Shown here one piece after another: positions 1 to 11,330 of a stretch of 42,821 bases of DNA. Numbering within the stretch: position 1 is the first letter of the stretch; each line of letters begins with the position of its first letter. Below the pieces are notes generated by a model. That model was not told where the DNA came from and ran no database searches. It saw only the letters and a list, made by a program, of their open reading frames with translations. Source of the DNA: Welwitschia mirabilis (taxonomy: Eukaryota; Gnetophyta; Gnetopsida; Welwitschiales); the NCBI GenBank assembly GCA_051453625.1, contig JBOZIK010000001.1, positions 72,348,835 to 72,391,655 of the forward strand, written 5' to 3'. A program made the position numbers and the translations under genes.

Positions 1-2412
1 CGTGTGTTTTTGTGCAAGTTATATCATTTACAGGTTTACATAAGTACTTCACGATTGCATAAATTCACACCGCAACAACTTGAAATGGTGAAAGATCACT
101 AAGCATTACCATCAAATATGTCATTACAAAGAAGTAGTGAATTCAAGCACTTAAGATAAAGAATTGGGATGGCAGAAGGAAGAGGGGATTTGAGAAAATA
201 ACACTAAAATAAGAGAGGTGAAGAATGCATAGAATGCAGTAAAAAATATGTGGCAACATGAGGCTTGCTCTATGACATGGCACTCTGCTACTCTTGCATC
301 ATGTCTTTAGTTTATTACAAATCTTAATCATCCTCCAGTAGTACAACCTTAGTGTTTGAGATGACCACATAGGTATGAGAATAACACATGTGAGTCATGA
401 TCACTTAGACACTAACAAATGAGGGAACATGCTCTCATGAAAATACCTTGCCATGAGTGTTAGAGGGGCCACTTGCTTTTCATTAATTTAGACTTTATGG
501 TAGCAATGTCATTAATTTTGTAAAATACTTTCTAATTAGTAAAAGAGTAAGCATCTAGGTAGAGTTATTTTTTCTAACTGTTACTAGCTCTATTTGAAAA
601 AGAAGATCCTAATAACAACATTACCCAAAACAAAAAGAAAGTCCGACAATGGCTATATGCTTTCTTCATCATAAAAGAGTTTATAAATGAAGATTTAATG
701 GCCAAAAATCTAGATAAGAAATCCATGGCCATTTCTATTTAACACCTTTCCTATATTTTAACACCTCCTTTTTAAAAATATGTTATGGTGGGGTAACAAG
801 AAACTATATCACATAATGCAAAGTCATTATTATTATGATGAAGGGTTGTGAATGGGTGATATCCTTAGGCTTGCTAGAATTTTAAATAAACCTCATAAAA
901 AGGAGGGGAAGAGGCAGATTTTATAACATAATAACATGTAAAGAAGAGGGCTCATACACAAGAGCATGTTATAGTGTAAATGCTACTAGAATAATATTTT
1001 TTAATCAATTGACTTGGGTGCTATAAAAAATAAGAGGTGAAATTTAATTTGATAGCGTTAATCTTAATGCCACTTTAGAGCCCATGTAATGCTAAAACCT
1101 CATGAAATTGAGCCTCAAGAAGCATGGCTAAGGGCTAGTTGGATGATATTACTAATAATAACTAATGATAGACCTTACAAGGATAAGATCATAAGTAAAT
1201 AGAGGAGCTATGAGTAGGGGACAAAATTCTTTGCTACCCTTAACATTGGATATAATTATAGGAAAGGGACATTATATCAAAGAGAATTTTGAAAGGAAGA
1301 GACCAGATGACTAGGTTTTTATAGTTATCATCATTGGATGAGAATGCTCAAATGTTATTACCTCATTCAAATTAAAAAAAAAAAATTACTAAGAGGAGCA
1401 TGATGAGATTGAAACCATGTTCTATGCATTTTATTTAAATGTAACATGGGAGGGGCATTATAATCAAATATCAAATAAATCTCATGAAAGATCTTATGAT
1501 AATTATTATCCTTAGTTTACCACCTCTTAATTAGTTACATAATATGTATGTGGATTTTAAGATGAATTCCTTTCTCTTTAAGAAGTGTCTGTCTTTGGAA
1601 AAGAAGGTGGTGGACTTTACAGTGTTAGGACTAATGACCACCTTAAAAGTTAAGAAGTGTATAATGCTGACTGAGGAGCTAAGTGATGTTGTATTAGTGC
1701 TTTTAAATGAGCATTATATCAATGCTATTGATTTTTGACATGTGCTATGAATGTCACCCTTATCCACTTACCAACTCCAATATTTGTTAAAAGTTTAAAC
1801 AATTATATAACATTTACCTTCTATTTCTAATCTCCCCTAATAATTCTCTTCTTTAGAAAAACCTCTAGACATTAGTGTTGATCAATGCTTAGATTAGATA
1901 TCTTAACCTCTGCTAAAAATCAAGTCATGTACTCACCTACTTACTAAAACACTTCCTCTCTTGAGTAGTAGTCACTTTAATTGAAAAGAAAGGACACATG
2001 ATAAAACTTTAGGATCTAACCTTATTTGCCTTTACAAATAGAGATTCTCTTGCCTATAGCACAAGGAAGCATTTTACTAATGCATTTTCTAGTAGTGGAA
2101 CTAAATTCTCTCTTTATCTTCTTAATATTCATCTTTTTCCTTGACCACTTCTTGCTATTTTACTTCTTTAATGCCTATGACTTTTCCTTTCCATCCTTAG
2201 TAAAATCATCACTTTATAAAACAACTATTTTTCTCCTTTTTTTAACACAAGATAATAGAATCCCCTTTGGTTCTAGAAATTAGATATGCAATTCTAGGCA
2301 TCCTATGAAAAATACTGTGGAAAAACCAATTCGATTTAGTCTTAAAAGGCTTGCCCAAATGATTGTGTATTTTCTTATTATACATTAGCTCTCTAGAATT
2401 ATATTTCTTAGA
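1..2412. other. AT-rich stretch with no recognisable gene
   Basis: I see no coding region, RNA gene or complete mobile element here. Short open frames (for example at 1544-1738 and 2026-2283) have no family resemblance and low-complexity, Leu/Phe/Ile-rich composition. A short phrase like gcattatatcaa recurs with variation near 1270, 1455 and 1708, hinting at very old repeat debris. Confidence 0.6.
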
Positions 2413-2465
2413 AGATATTCCAAAATGAAAGAGCGGCAAAAGAAAGATGGTTAAGGAAACCATTA
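2413..2465. repeat. 53-bp gap-flanking duplicate, left copy
   Basis: This 53-base stretch ending directly at the N run is identical to 2859-2911, which begins directly after the N run. Identical ends on both sides of a gap usually mean two contigs that overlap and were not merged. Confidence 0.9.
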
Positions 2466-2858
2466 NNNNNNNNNNNNNNNNNNNNNNNNNNNNNNNNNNN
2501 NNNNNNNNNNNNNNNNNNNNNNNNNNNNNNNNNNNNNNNNNNNNNNNNNNNNNNNNNNNNNNNNNNNNNNNNNNNNNNNNNNNNNNNNNNNNNNNNNNNN
2601 NNNNNNNNNNNNNNNNNNNNNNNNNNNNNNNNNNNNNNNNNNNNNNNNNNNNNNNNNNNNNNNNNNNNNNNNNNNNNNNNNNNNNNNNNNNNNNNNNNNN
2701 NNNNNNNNNNNNNNNNNNNNNNNNNNNNNNNNNNNNNNNNNNNNNNNNNNNNNNNNNNNNNNNNNNNNNNNNNNNNNNNNNNNNNNNNNNNNNNNNNNNN
2801 NNNNNNNNNNNNNNNNNNNNNNNNNNNNNNNNNNNNNNNNNNNNNNNNNNNNNNNNNN
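2466..2858. other. Assembly gap (393 N)
   Basis: A run of 393 undetermined bases. Its length is not round, so it was probably estimated by the scaffolder. The duplicated 53-bp flanks argue that little or no real sequence may be missing. Confidence 0.97.
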
Positions 2859-2911
2859 AGATATTCCAAAATGAAAGAGCGGCAAAAGAAAGATGGTTAA
2901 GGAAACCATTA
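2859..2911. repeat. 53-bp gap-flanking duplicate, right copy
   Basis: Identical to 2413-2465. See the gap between them. Confidence 0.9.
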
Positions 2912-3607
2912 CACTAATAAGGAGAGGAAGAAGCCATTTTCTATTAATATTCTTTACACTAAAAGAATAATAGTTTTTATTCATCATTCTTAAATCCAGA
3001 AAATTTAACCTTTTTTATTATGACCTATCCATAAAGTGCCCGAGCATTACTGAATTGTTTACTAATGCAATGATGAGCAAAAAAGAATGCATCATGACTT
3101 ACTTGTATTATGATCCTTAGAGTATGCGAGTTAGGATTAGGTTATGAAGTAATACTCTCAAATCAAAATCTTAATCTAAAATTCATCTTAATAAAAGAAT
3201 AGAGTAAAAATCATCCAAGGAATACAAAGGGTTTTAAGTAAAAGCACTGAAGTAGTTGGATAGCTATCTGAATGCAGATTAAAATATTTATGAAGTTTAG
3301 CCATCCATGCTTTTGCAAAGTTGATATAATGACATGCTACAAAATTATCAATAAAGGAATCCCATATGCACATAAATCATATAAACATAAGGTATATATA
3401 CAATAATCAATAAATTGAATGCAAAAATACATGGAAAAGAATCCATTAATTGACCTACCAATGGGCCATCAAATTCATTTGCCGATTTAGAAATAAAACA
3501 CTTTTTTTAAAAATTAAAATTAAAAATATGTTACCTTTGTAGCAAAGCCCACAACTACAATTGGTAATAAAGTTGAATGCAAAATAGTAAGAGCAATAGG
3601 CCAAGCA
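2912..3607. other. Non-coding flank of the Copia insertion
   Basis: No gene or repeat recognised. The last five bases before the Copia element (3608-3612) form its target duplication. Confidence 0.5.
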
Positions 3608-3612
3608 AAAAT
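3608..3612. repeat. Target-site duplication AAAAT, left copy
   Basis: The five bases directly left of the Copia element read aaaat, matching 7212-7216 directly right of it. Five bases is the usual Copia integration footprint. The motif is low complexity, but its exact placement at both LTR edges makes it convincing. Confidence 0.8.
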
Positions 3613-4006
3613 TATTAGAAAATTGTAGCAGAGCAAAAGCAAAATGCAAATACCAACACACCAGATTTACATGAAAAACCCCAATGTGGGAAAAAACCAC
3701 AGAAGTAATGCAAAGCTCTCTATTAGAATGAAAAAGGGCAAGGACACAAGATGTTCTCAATAGCCATTCTAATAAATCTTGACTCCCATACATCTTATGG
3801 CATTCCATGCCTCTACTCTCCTTATATAAATTTTCTTTTAGGGTAAAAACCATAATCCTAACTTTTAGAACTTTTTAGATAATTCCATTAGACTTCCCTT
3901 CTTTCTTTAATATTAAATTACAATAAGAAGGGAACTATATGATAATATATAAAGTCATACTACAAAGGAATAAATAACATCAAGAGGTTTGACTTCACTT
4001 CCAATA
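3613..4006 (-). repeat. Copia 3' LTR (394 bp)
   Basis: Aligns end to end with 6818-7211 at the same length. On the minus strand it starts directly after a polypurine tract, which makes it the 3' LTR. Confidence 0.92.
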
Positions 4007-4018
4007 ATTCCTTCCCTT
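4007..4018 (-). other. Copia polypurine tract
   Basis: On the minus strand this reads AAGGGAAGGAAT directly before the 3' LTR. A purine run in this place primes plus-strand DNA synthesis in LTR retrotransposons. Confidence 0.85.
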
Positions 4019-4039
4019 GAAGACAAATCTAGTAAAACT

Positions 4040-5560
4040 CTAAGTAAATAAGAGAGATGCATTGCTTCAAATGCCATTTGATTACATCACTACAATCCTA
4101 AGATTTTTTTTTGCAAAGTTACTCTTATCCATTGCCACTGCCTTTGTGAGTGCATTAGCAATATTTAACTTGATATTTATTTTTTGTACATCCACTAGCT
4201 TGTCTTCCATAGTTTCTCTTACAAAATAAAATCAGATGTTAATGTGTTTGGTCTTTCCATGAAATGCTAAATTCTTTGCCAAGTGTATGGCACTCTGACT
4301 ATCCCAAAACACATAATGTTTCTTCTATTTCAACCCAAGAAAACCAAAAGACCTGCATAACCAAATCATTTCTTTACAAGCTTCTGTAAAAGCCACATAT
4401 TCTGCCTCTATAGTGGATAAAGTCACTATTGGTTGAAGATGTAACAATAAGTTAACTGCTCCTCCCCTAAAAGCAAAAGCATAACCTATGATGAAATGTC
4501 TACTATCTAAATCTGCTACAAAATTAGAATCTACGAAGCCTTGTAGGATTAAATCTTCATTGTCAAAACATAAACAATACATTTTTATACCCTTTAAATA
4601 TTTAAGAATCCATTTTATAGCAAGCCAATGATTCCAACCATAACTACTCATGTATCTACTGATTACTTCAATTGCATAACTAATATCAGGATGAGTACAT
4701 ACCATAGCATACATAAGTGAATCTATCATTAAGGCATATAAAATATTTTTCACCTCTGCAACATTTTCTTTTGAACTGGGATAGTCCTTTCTAGATAACT
4801 AGAAGTGAGTAGCTAGAGGAGTACTCATAGGCTTTGCATATTTCATGCTAAATCATTCAAGCACATTGCTAATATAGTTACTTTAGCTCAATTACAACAT
4901 TTTCTGCTTCTGGTATTTGTGAATGCTGATTTCCAGAATTTTTCTTTCATGCCCCAAATCTCTCATTGAAAAATGCTTGTTCATTTCCACCTTTAAGCAT
5001 TTTATTTTAGCCTCATCATTTCCTATAATCAAGATGTTATCTACATATAAAAATAATATAACAAATTTACTTGAGATATTTCTAGAGAAATAAATACAAT
5101 GATCAAGCTAACTTTTTTAGTATGATAATTATTTTATAAATGTACCAAAATCCTTATATCATTATCTTGAGGCCTATTTCAAACCATAAATACTTTTGTC
5201 TAAATGGTAAACAAAATTAAGGCATTGCTTATTTATAAATCCTTCAGGATGATGCATATAAATCTCCTCCTCCAAATCACCATGTCAAAAAGTAGTTTCT
5301 ATGTCTAGCTATTCCAATCTAAATCCAAGAAAGTAACTAAAGAAAGAACAATATGATTAGAGGAATGTTTTACCATAGGAGAAAAGATCTTTATAAAGTT
5401 AATACCTAGATTTTAAGTAAAGAATTTTATCACTAGCCTAGTCTTGTAATGCTTTTCTTTATTTGCTTCATTTTTCAACCTAAAACTCCCCTTGCTATGA
5501 AGAGCTTTATGCCCTTTAGGTAATTCCTAGTTACTGCAAAATAAAGACAAAACAATTAGG
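4040..5560 (-). pseudogene. Copia reverse transcriptase and RNase H remnant
   Basis: The minus strand carries, in order, decayed Copia RT landmarks: LPKGHKALHSKG near 5500, HGDLEEEIYMHHPEGF near 5250-5300, VYHLDKSIYGLK near 5190, then the catalytic box at 5036-5047. That box reads YVDN instead of YVDD, so the second catalytic Asp is Asn, explained by one G-to-A change. An open frame at 4753-4325 continues with SLMYAMVCTHPDISYAIEV, KWILKYLKG and LSTIEAEYVAFTEACKE, the RT C-terminus and RNase H of Copia elements. After 4325 the RNase H resumes in another frame with DSQSAIHLAKN and FHGKTKH down to about 4040, showing a frameshift. In-frame stops occur throughout. Family assignment is firm; the protein cannot function. 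Confidence 0.92.
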
Positions 5561-5682
5561 ACAAATAATACAAAATAATGCTTTCTATTCTAGCAACTAT
5601 CAATGGTTTTCCATTAGTAACATATAGAACACTAGATGAGAAAGTACAATATGATGTAAAGACAAAACAATTAGGACAAATA
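5542..5682. repeat. 26-bp direct repeat pair (5542-5567 and 5657-5682)
   Basis: The 26-base string beginning taaagacaaaacaa occurs identically at both places, 115 bp apart. It lies where gag ends and RT begins, so it may mark the rearrangement that removed protease and integrase. Confidence 0.85.
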
Positions 5683-5787
5683 TGAAAGAGACACCTATGT
5701 TAATCAATCACACATCCTTACCATGTTCCTCTATGAGGAAGACACAAGGTTTAGAAATAAGGAAATTAACATCTTCTTTAGCTTGAT

Positions 5788-6570
5788 TCACCTAAGAATA
5801 AGACTCTTATGTTTTTCCCTTTTTGGTCTTCTCCCTTTGTTTTTCTTTTCATAAATAACAGTCCTTTTATCTATGGCCCTTTTTCTTCTAAAAATAGCAT
5901 TCCATACTCTTGGTATAAGACATGCCTCTGCTTTTATATATCCTCTTACTTTAATCACGTCTTTGGTTCTTGCCTCTATTTTTAGCCATAAAGGCACCTT
6001 CAGATGTCAACGCTTCATTCAATCCGCCTTAGAATCTTGAAGTGCAAAAACAACCTATTCAAAGATCAAAGAATTAATATTCATAGAATTAGTGATTGAA
6101 TTCACTACTGTAGACTATGAATCTAGTAGGGAATCCAAAAGAGCATAAGATTTTACAAAATCTGGAATAACAATTTTGTACTTCTCTAACTTAACTAGGT
6201 TACCTATCATCTCATCTAGGTGATATTACAAATGGACATCATGTCTTTTCTTTGCTTAAAAATCTTTTGATAAATCTAAAAAGTATTTAAACCAGAAGCT
6301 TTATTAAACCTATTTTTCAAAGTCTGCTAGAGATCATGAGGCTTTATGTCATATTTGATGGACTATAGAATACCATTACTTAGACATGAATGGATGTAGG
6401 ATAGAGCCTTAAAATTTATCTTTCTCTAGTTATCATCTTGCATGATAGTAAGTTTCATTGACTTGAGGACTTCTACCCAATCCTTTTCTGCTAAGACAAT
6501 CCTTATTAGAATAGACTAAACATTCCAATTTTATCCAATGAGCTTATCTATTGTCTATAACCTCTCCATT
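5788..6570 (-). pseudogene. Copia gag remnant
   Basis: Upstream of RT on the minus strand, broken frames resemble Copia Gag. Visible pieces are IMERL near 6570 (start region), VLAEKDW near 6500, then across one stop KPHDL and TLKNRFNKASGLNTF near 6290-6340, and LVKLEKYKIVIPDFV near 6190. The tail at 5997-5788 is a 69-residue open frame rich in Lys and Arg (LKIEARTKDVIKVRGYIKAE), matching the basic stretch that precedes the zinc knuckle in Copia Gag. No CCHC knuckle is visible. Several frameshifts and stops are needed to link the pieces, so this is a pseudogene. The order relative to RT supports the gag call. Confidence 0.72.
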
Positions 6571-6802
6571 ATCAATATGAAAAGAATAGGTACTTAGGCT
6601 TAGAATGATGACTGCCCCCAGAAATTTAGGATTACACACTTCATGAACTCACAAAAAATGCCCTTTGCATCATTTGCTCATCTCTGTTTCACTTCAACTA
6701 CTCTGCTTACTTCGCTTGCTCTGCTTCTTCTATTTCATAGGTTCTTCGATCACTTTATGAATAGATTCTAAAAGATACTCAAATGAAAAGTACTTCAAAC
6801 CT

Positions 6803-6815
6803 CCCTCTAATACTA
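6803..6815 (-). other. Copia primer-binding site (initiator Met tRNA type)
   Basis: Directly downstream of the 5' LTR the minus strand reads TAGTATTAGAG. The usual plant site, complementary to the 3' end of initiator Met tRNA, is TGGTATCAGAG. Both differences are transitions. Confidence 0.8.
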
Positions 6816-6817
6816 GT

Positions 6818-7211
6818 TGTTAGAAAATTATAGTAGATCAAAAGCAAAATGCAAATAACAATACACTAGATTTTCATGGAAAACCCTAGTGTGGGGAAAA
6901 ACCATAGAAGCAATGTAGAGCTCTCTATTAGAATGAAAAAGAATAAGGACATAAGCCATTCTCAATAGTCAATTGGATAACTCTTAACTCCCACACACCT
7001 TATGACATTTCATGCCTCTACTATCCTTATATAGATTTGCTTTTAGGGTAGAAACCCTAACCCTCACTTTTAGAACTTTCTAGAGAATTCCATTAGGCTT
7101 CCCTTCTTTCTTTAATATTAAATTATAATAAGAAGGAAACAATATAATAATATATAAATTCATACTACAAATGAATAAATAACATCAAGAGATTTGGCTT
7201 TACTTCTAATA
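6818..7211 (-). repeat. Copia 5' LTR (394 bp)
   Basis: Partner of 3613-4006. On the minus strand a TATA-like CTATATAAGG is present in the middle of the LTR, consistent with the element's promoter. Followed on the minus strand by the primer-binding site. Confidence 0.9.
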
Positions 7212-7216
7212 AAAAT
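7212..7216. repeat. Target-site duplication AAAAT, right copy
   Basis: Matches 3608-3612 on the other side of the Copia element. Confidence 0.8.
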
Positions 7217-9079
7217 CCAAACTTACTTAATCACGTTTTCAGCCTTGACCCTTCTTCTTGTCCTCACTATGTTCTCTAAGTTAATGAACTTCTTTTATTT
7301 TATATAATTACTGTAATGCTTGGCTATTAATTTTGAAAATAATAGCAGCCAATTAGCAGCACGTGAAATAAAAGATTGCTACATTCAATTGAAAAAGATG
7401 TCATAAAAGAAGTAATCATTTAATAGATAAGATCCTTCTTAGATTTATAAATTATTATAAATACCAAGTTTCTTGGATATCCAACCAACATCAAGAATAA
7501 ATTTGTGCATGTACAATACCAAATATTTAGAAAAGGTTGTCAAATTAGTAGTTCTAAAAATAAAAATTAAGAATAATTCATGTAACATAAGTAAACTTAG
7601 CCTTGTAATTTGGATTAATGAAATTGCATTATCATGTCATACTTCACTACTTTAGTCATTCATTGTAGTGCTATAAAAATCATGCACCTCCTCTGGTGCT
7701 GAAAAACATTCTAAATAAGCTAAAAGAGGCACTCTTGGATGAACAATTTTGTCTTCCGTAAGAATCANNNNNNNNNNTTTAATACAAATAATGTTGTGCA
7801 CAAATCAAATACTTGGAAATAATCATAAAGGTATGAACAACCATTTCTCTTCATTCACTTTTTTCTTAGCTTTTTTATTTTCATATTCGTCTACTACTTT
7901 TGAAAAAATGTAACTCAAGCAAGAAATAGAGTAAATCATTAGATAGATTATAAAATTTTATTACAATCTTAATTTGCCTATTAAAATGAAAGATTGAACT
8001 CCATACCTTTATTGACTACTTTATATACAGGAATATTTAGTGATAGGACATTGTCAATTCTTTTGTTATAAGAAAATTTTCCAAAAGAACATGAAATCCT
8101 CTCTTCCACACAAAACTTAAAACATAATGTAGGATCCAACAGAGGAGTTGCCTTATGAATTCATTCAACTTGATCAAGCAAACGTTGAAAAAAATCTAAT
8201 GCATCCTACAAAAAATTTTTACCCAAAAAGTTTTAAGTGGATATCTAAGTTAGTAGTGCATTCCTTTAGTGGAAATTATACCGTTTAACTTAAAGGGTAA
8301 TTCTGTATGTCAGGAGAAAACTATTTTATCCTTTTCCATATCCATGTGCCTAATGTAAAATGACATGCATTTATTTTATTCCCTATAACATAAGAAGGAT
8401 AAAGATCCTTGATGTCAAAAAAAATAGTGCTAGCACATAGCACTGCATGATAAGTTTGAGAGAAAATCATAAAGTTTAAGTTTTCAATTTTATTAATTTG
8501 TATTTCTCCTATTGCAAGATAAAGTTACACTCTACAGCATGTGCAGAATCTTACTGGGAAAGAAGGTTGGAAAAAAGAAAACAAAAAATTGCATTAAATT
8601 TATATTCCTATGTGCTCATTATCTTCTTCATTTGTTGCACTTTTTTATTTGAAAATGCTAGAAATTATTTGGTAATTTATTCTATATTTCAATGGTTGAT
8701 TTGATAGATGGTTATTTAGCACTTTGTAGTTACCTAATTTAAAACCATATAGATGAGGATCTTGTTCAGGACTTCTAAAGCAACATTATCAATTGGATTG
8801 TTCTATGATTAAATAATATCCCTAATGGAACATTGCTTAATATCTTATTCTAAGGTTTTTAGTAGTCCTTTCCTACTTGAAAACTTGCATCATAACATTA
8901 TGCAGTCTTTAAAAGCTTCATATTCTAGCTTGTGGTCTTCTCCAATATATTTGCCTAAGGCCTAGGTTTCAATCATGAAGAGACACTTCATGATAGATTG
9001 TCTAAGAGAAGATAATTAATACATCTAAATAATCTCTAATTAGATCATGTGATTCCTGCAAAATCATGAAGTAAATAAT
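7217..9079. other. AT-rich stretch with no gene; 10-N gap at 7768-7777
   Basis: No coding region, RNA gene or clear repeat is recognised. Small open frames at 7473-7655 and 8498-8704 have no family signal. A 10-base N run at 7768-7777 marks a minor assembly join. Confidence 0.5.
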
Positions 9080-9560
9080 AAGTCACTTTAAAAGCAAAAT
9101 GGATATCACCACCACCGTCCAACCACTTAAGCTTCTTAACATGCATTTCATAAGTCCAACCAAAAGAATGAGTTGTTCAGGTAGCAAATGCTATTTGTAA
9201 TAGTTAGTAGTTTACCTTAGTATTCATGGGTTGAAGTCCTACATTATAATCAATGTAAGTCAAACCACTAAATGTTATTATCTTTAGTTTAAAGATCTCC
9301 TAAATCATGATTTAGATTTTCAAAAAATAAGCCATATCCACCACACCTGTAATCAAATTTAAGATCTATAATCTAGATCATGGCAAAGCTTTTCTTCTAT
9401 ACCATCATTAAGATATGTAGAAGGTATTGGAAACTACAGAACATATATAACCAATGAAACTTTGTAGTCTCATCTGAAGGATTAAGGTCGACATAGTAAA
9501 CCTTCCACAATCCATTCTTCTATTGAACTATGAAACTTCTCGTCGCTTCCATATCTTCAG
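9080..9560 (-). pseudogene. Unidentified coding remnant
   Basis: The minus strand holds two stretches that read like degraded protein. Around 9560-9400: EDMEATRSFIVQ, a stop, then GLWKVYYVDLNPSDE and TKFHWLYMF. Around 9310-9080: a frame with two stops containing SGLTYIDYNVGLQPMNTKVN and HVKKLKWLDGGGDIHFAF. Composition is more protein-like than the surrounding DNA and the stops are few. I do not recognise the family. It could be an old transposon protein or a host pseudogene with introns. Confidence 0.3.
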
Positions 9561-9896
9561 GTGTAGTTACTTGATTCCTTGCCCTTTTTCTCTTTCTTTG
9601 ATTTCTTTTTTCTTTACTTGACTACTTTCTTTTATCTCCATTTTCTCTTCTTATGATATCTACAAATGACTACTAATTTCATCTTGCAGTGTTGTTGCAG
9701 AGCTATGAGTGAACAAAGGAGGGATGGAAGATGCTACAAAGAGCAAATATGGAGATGACACAACAATGAAAAAAAACATGAGAACACTACTATGAAAAGT
9801 GGTTTCTACAATTCTAGTGGAAATCATCATTGTAATAGTGGTACTACTAATGGTTAGAATTAATAATAAAGATGAAGAAGCAATTGAACTACTTTT

Positions 9897-10055
9897 TTAG
9901 GGTGGAGGAGGTGACGGTGGTGATGGCAAGGGTGGAACTATTCCTCCTTCCACACCCCCATACATAGGATGAGTAATGTATCCACCACCTAATCTAAAGC
10001 CTAACCCAAACCTAATCCCAAAATAAGACCCAAATCTAGCTCTGTCAATATCCAT
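9897..10055 (-). pseudogene. Short Gly/Pro-rich open frame (52 codons), possible exon remnant
   Basis: An ATG-started frame on the minus strand encodes 52 residues. The N-terminal part is MDIDRARFG, the middle is rich in Gly and aromatic residues, and it ends in a Pro-rich tail (PPLPSPPSPPPP) at a stop. GC is locally higher than its surroundings. It lies on the same strand as the remnant at 9080-9560 but upstream of it, so both could be parts of one broken gene. No family recognised and no splice sites assigned. It could also be chance in a low-complexity GGT/CCA-rich patch. Confidence 0.28.
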
Positions 10056-11088
10056 AACCCATGACATCTAAGTATACTGGAAAATCTGTAATGCATCCTA
10101 ATAATTTACGATTTTAGAATTGTAAACCAGCATTCCATTTTAAACAACTAGAAAAATGTTACCATGATAACTTCTTTAGTTTGAAAAATACTTTTACTTG
10201 TATTATTTCTCTAATTTAAGCATGATTTAACAAATCATGATGTGAATAATACCACTTATTTTAGTGATTTGTGATAGGAGTTTCAAAATTTTTCTTGAAA
10301 TCAGGTCAAATACTATGAAGAGAGCTTTGGTAATTAATGAGTTTCTATAATTGAATTACCTTTTCCACCATACTTGCTATGATAAATAAACTTGATGTAT
10401 GACTTCTTGGAATTTGGTTTGTATTCTGTGACCTTTCAAGCTACTTTGTCAAATCCTATCACTCCACCTATACAATCAATTGACATTTTCTTTAGCATTT
10501 AAAATAGAAAGAAATGCTTCATCTTTTCATTTCTAATAAATTTAAAATATGGGTAATTGACCATGCAAAGAATTATTTTTGTCATTCTTTACAATATTGT
10601 AAGTGATATTATTGAGTGTGAACTTGATATCCTTGATCCTGTTTGCTACCCTACCCACTATGACACTAAGATTGCATCTACTTTGGCTATCTTTCTATAG
10701 AATAAATTATCTAGATTAAAAACAAACAATCAGAGAAATAAAATCTAAAGAATAAAACAAACAGGAAACCTATACTTGCCATGAAAGTGATTAATGAATC
10801 AAAGCCAAGAGTAATATTTGGCACATTTCTTACAAAAAAAATACCATTTCAATCCACATTAATATGTTGAATTAGTATTTAAATTTTAGAAAGAAAAAGA
10901 TAAAGCTAGGATCTTAAAGCATCAAAAGGTTTTCTAACCCTTGGCATCCAGAAGGAAGAAGGAAAGAAGAGTGGCTCCTAAGTTGATAACATTGACATGA
11001 AATTTTCCCTTGCTCAATGAGTAAAACCCTGTAGATGGAAGTGATATTGCCTAAATACCAATACATAAGAATGAAGAGACAGAGCACC

Positions 11089-11330
11089 CAAAGGAAATTC
11101 AAAACTATCTTTGCCATTTTGCAATCGATGACAATAAAAAAAACATGAGATTCAAAACTATCTTTGTCAAAGGAAATTCAAAACTATCTTTGCCATTCCT
11201 TTGGCAATCATAAAAACAAGAGATAAAAAGGAAATTCAAAACTATGATTAGCACCCAAAGGAAATTTCTTTTTATCAATTGCCAAAGGAAATTCAAAACT
11301 ATCTTTGCCATTTTTGCAATCGATGATAAA
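11089..11330. repeat. Cluster of five scrambled repeats
   Basis: Variants of the unit aaaggaaattcaaaactatc (continuing tttgcca) occur five times in about 240 bp, starting near 11094, 11152, 11169, 11230 and 11283. Some are followed by gcaatcgatga. The units are truncated and separated irregularly, so this is a scrambled cluster, not a regular satellite. The minus-strand open frames at 10914-11117 and 11105-11311 arise from it and share the start MAKIVLNFLW; I do not regard them as genes. Confidence 0.75.
11121..11143. repeat. 23-bp direct repeat, copy 1 (copy 2 at 12593-12615)
   Basis: The 23 bases starting gcaatcgatgacaataaa are identical at 11121-11143 and 12593-12615, about 1.47 kb apart in the same orientation. 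Copy 1 sits in the repeat cluster while copy 2 stands alone. Confidence 0.8.

Larger units (their letters stand above)
3613..7211 (-). mobile_element. Copia LTR retrotransposon, structurally complete, internally deleted
   Basis: A 3.6-kb minus-strand element bounded by two 394-bp LTRs and the direct duplication AAAAT. Reading the minus strand in order: 5' LTR (7211-6818), initiator-Met primer-binding site, gag remnant, RT and RNase H remnant, polypurine tract, 3' LTR (4006-3613). LTR ends are TRTTAGAA and TTCYAATA, decayed forms of TG...CA. By eye the LTRs differ at roughly one position in six or seven, so the insertion is old. The internal part is about 2.8 kb, too short for a whole Copia gag-pol. 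I see no zinc knuckle, protease active site or integrase, so the middle of the polyprotein has been lost. It is dead: many stops, a frameshift in RNase H and a changed RT catalytic residue. Confidence 0.92.

Noticed and set aside
2408-2987. Long open frames spanning the first N gap
   Set aside because: They are made almost entirely of undetermined bases; only N allows them to stay open.
3455-3853. 132-codon minus-strand frame as a gene
   Set aside because: It runs across the Copia 3' LTR border and reads LTR sequence; no protein family is seen.
10914-11311. Two minus-strand frames sharing MAKIVLNFLW as a duplicated small gene family
   Set aside because: The shared start is the 11.1-kb repeat unit itself; the remainder differs and has no family signal.
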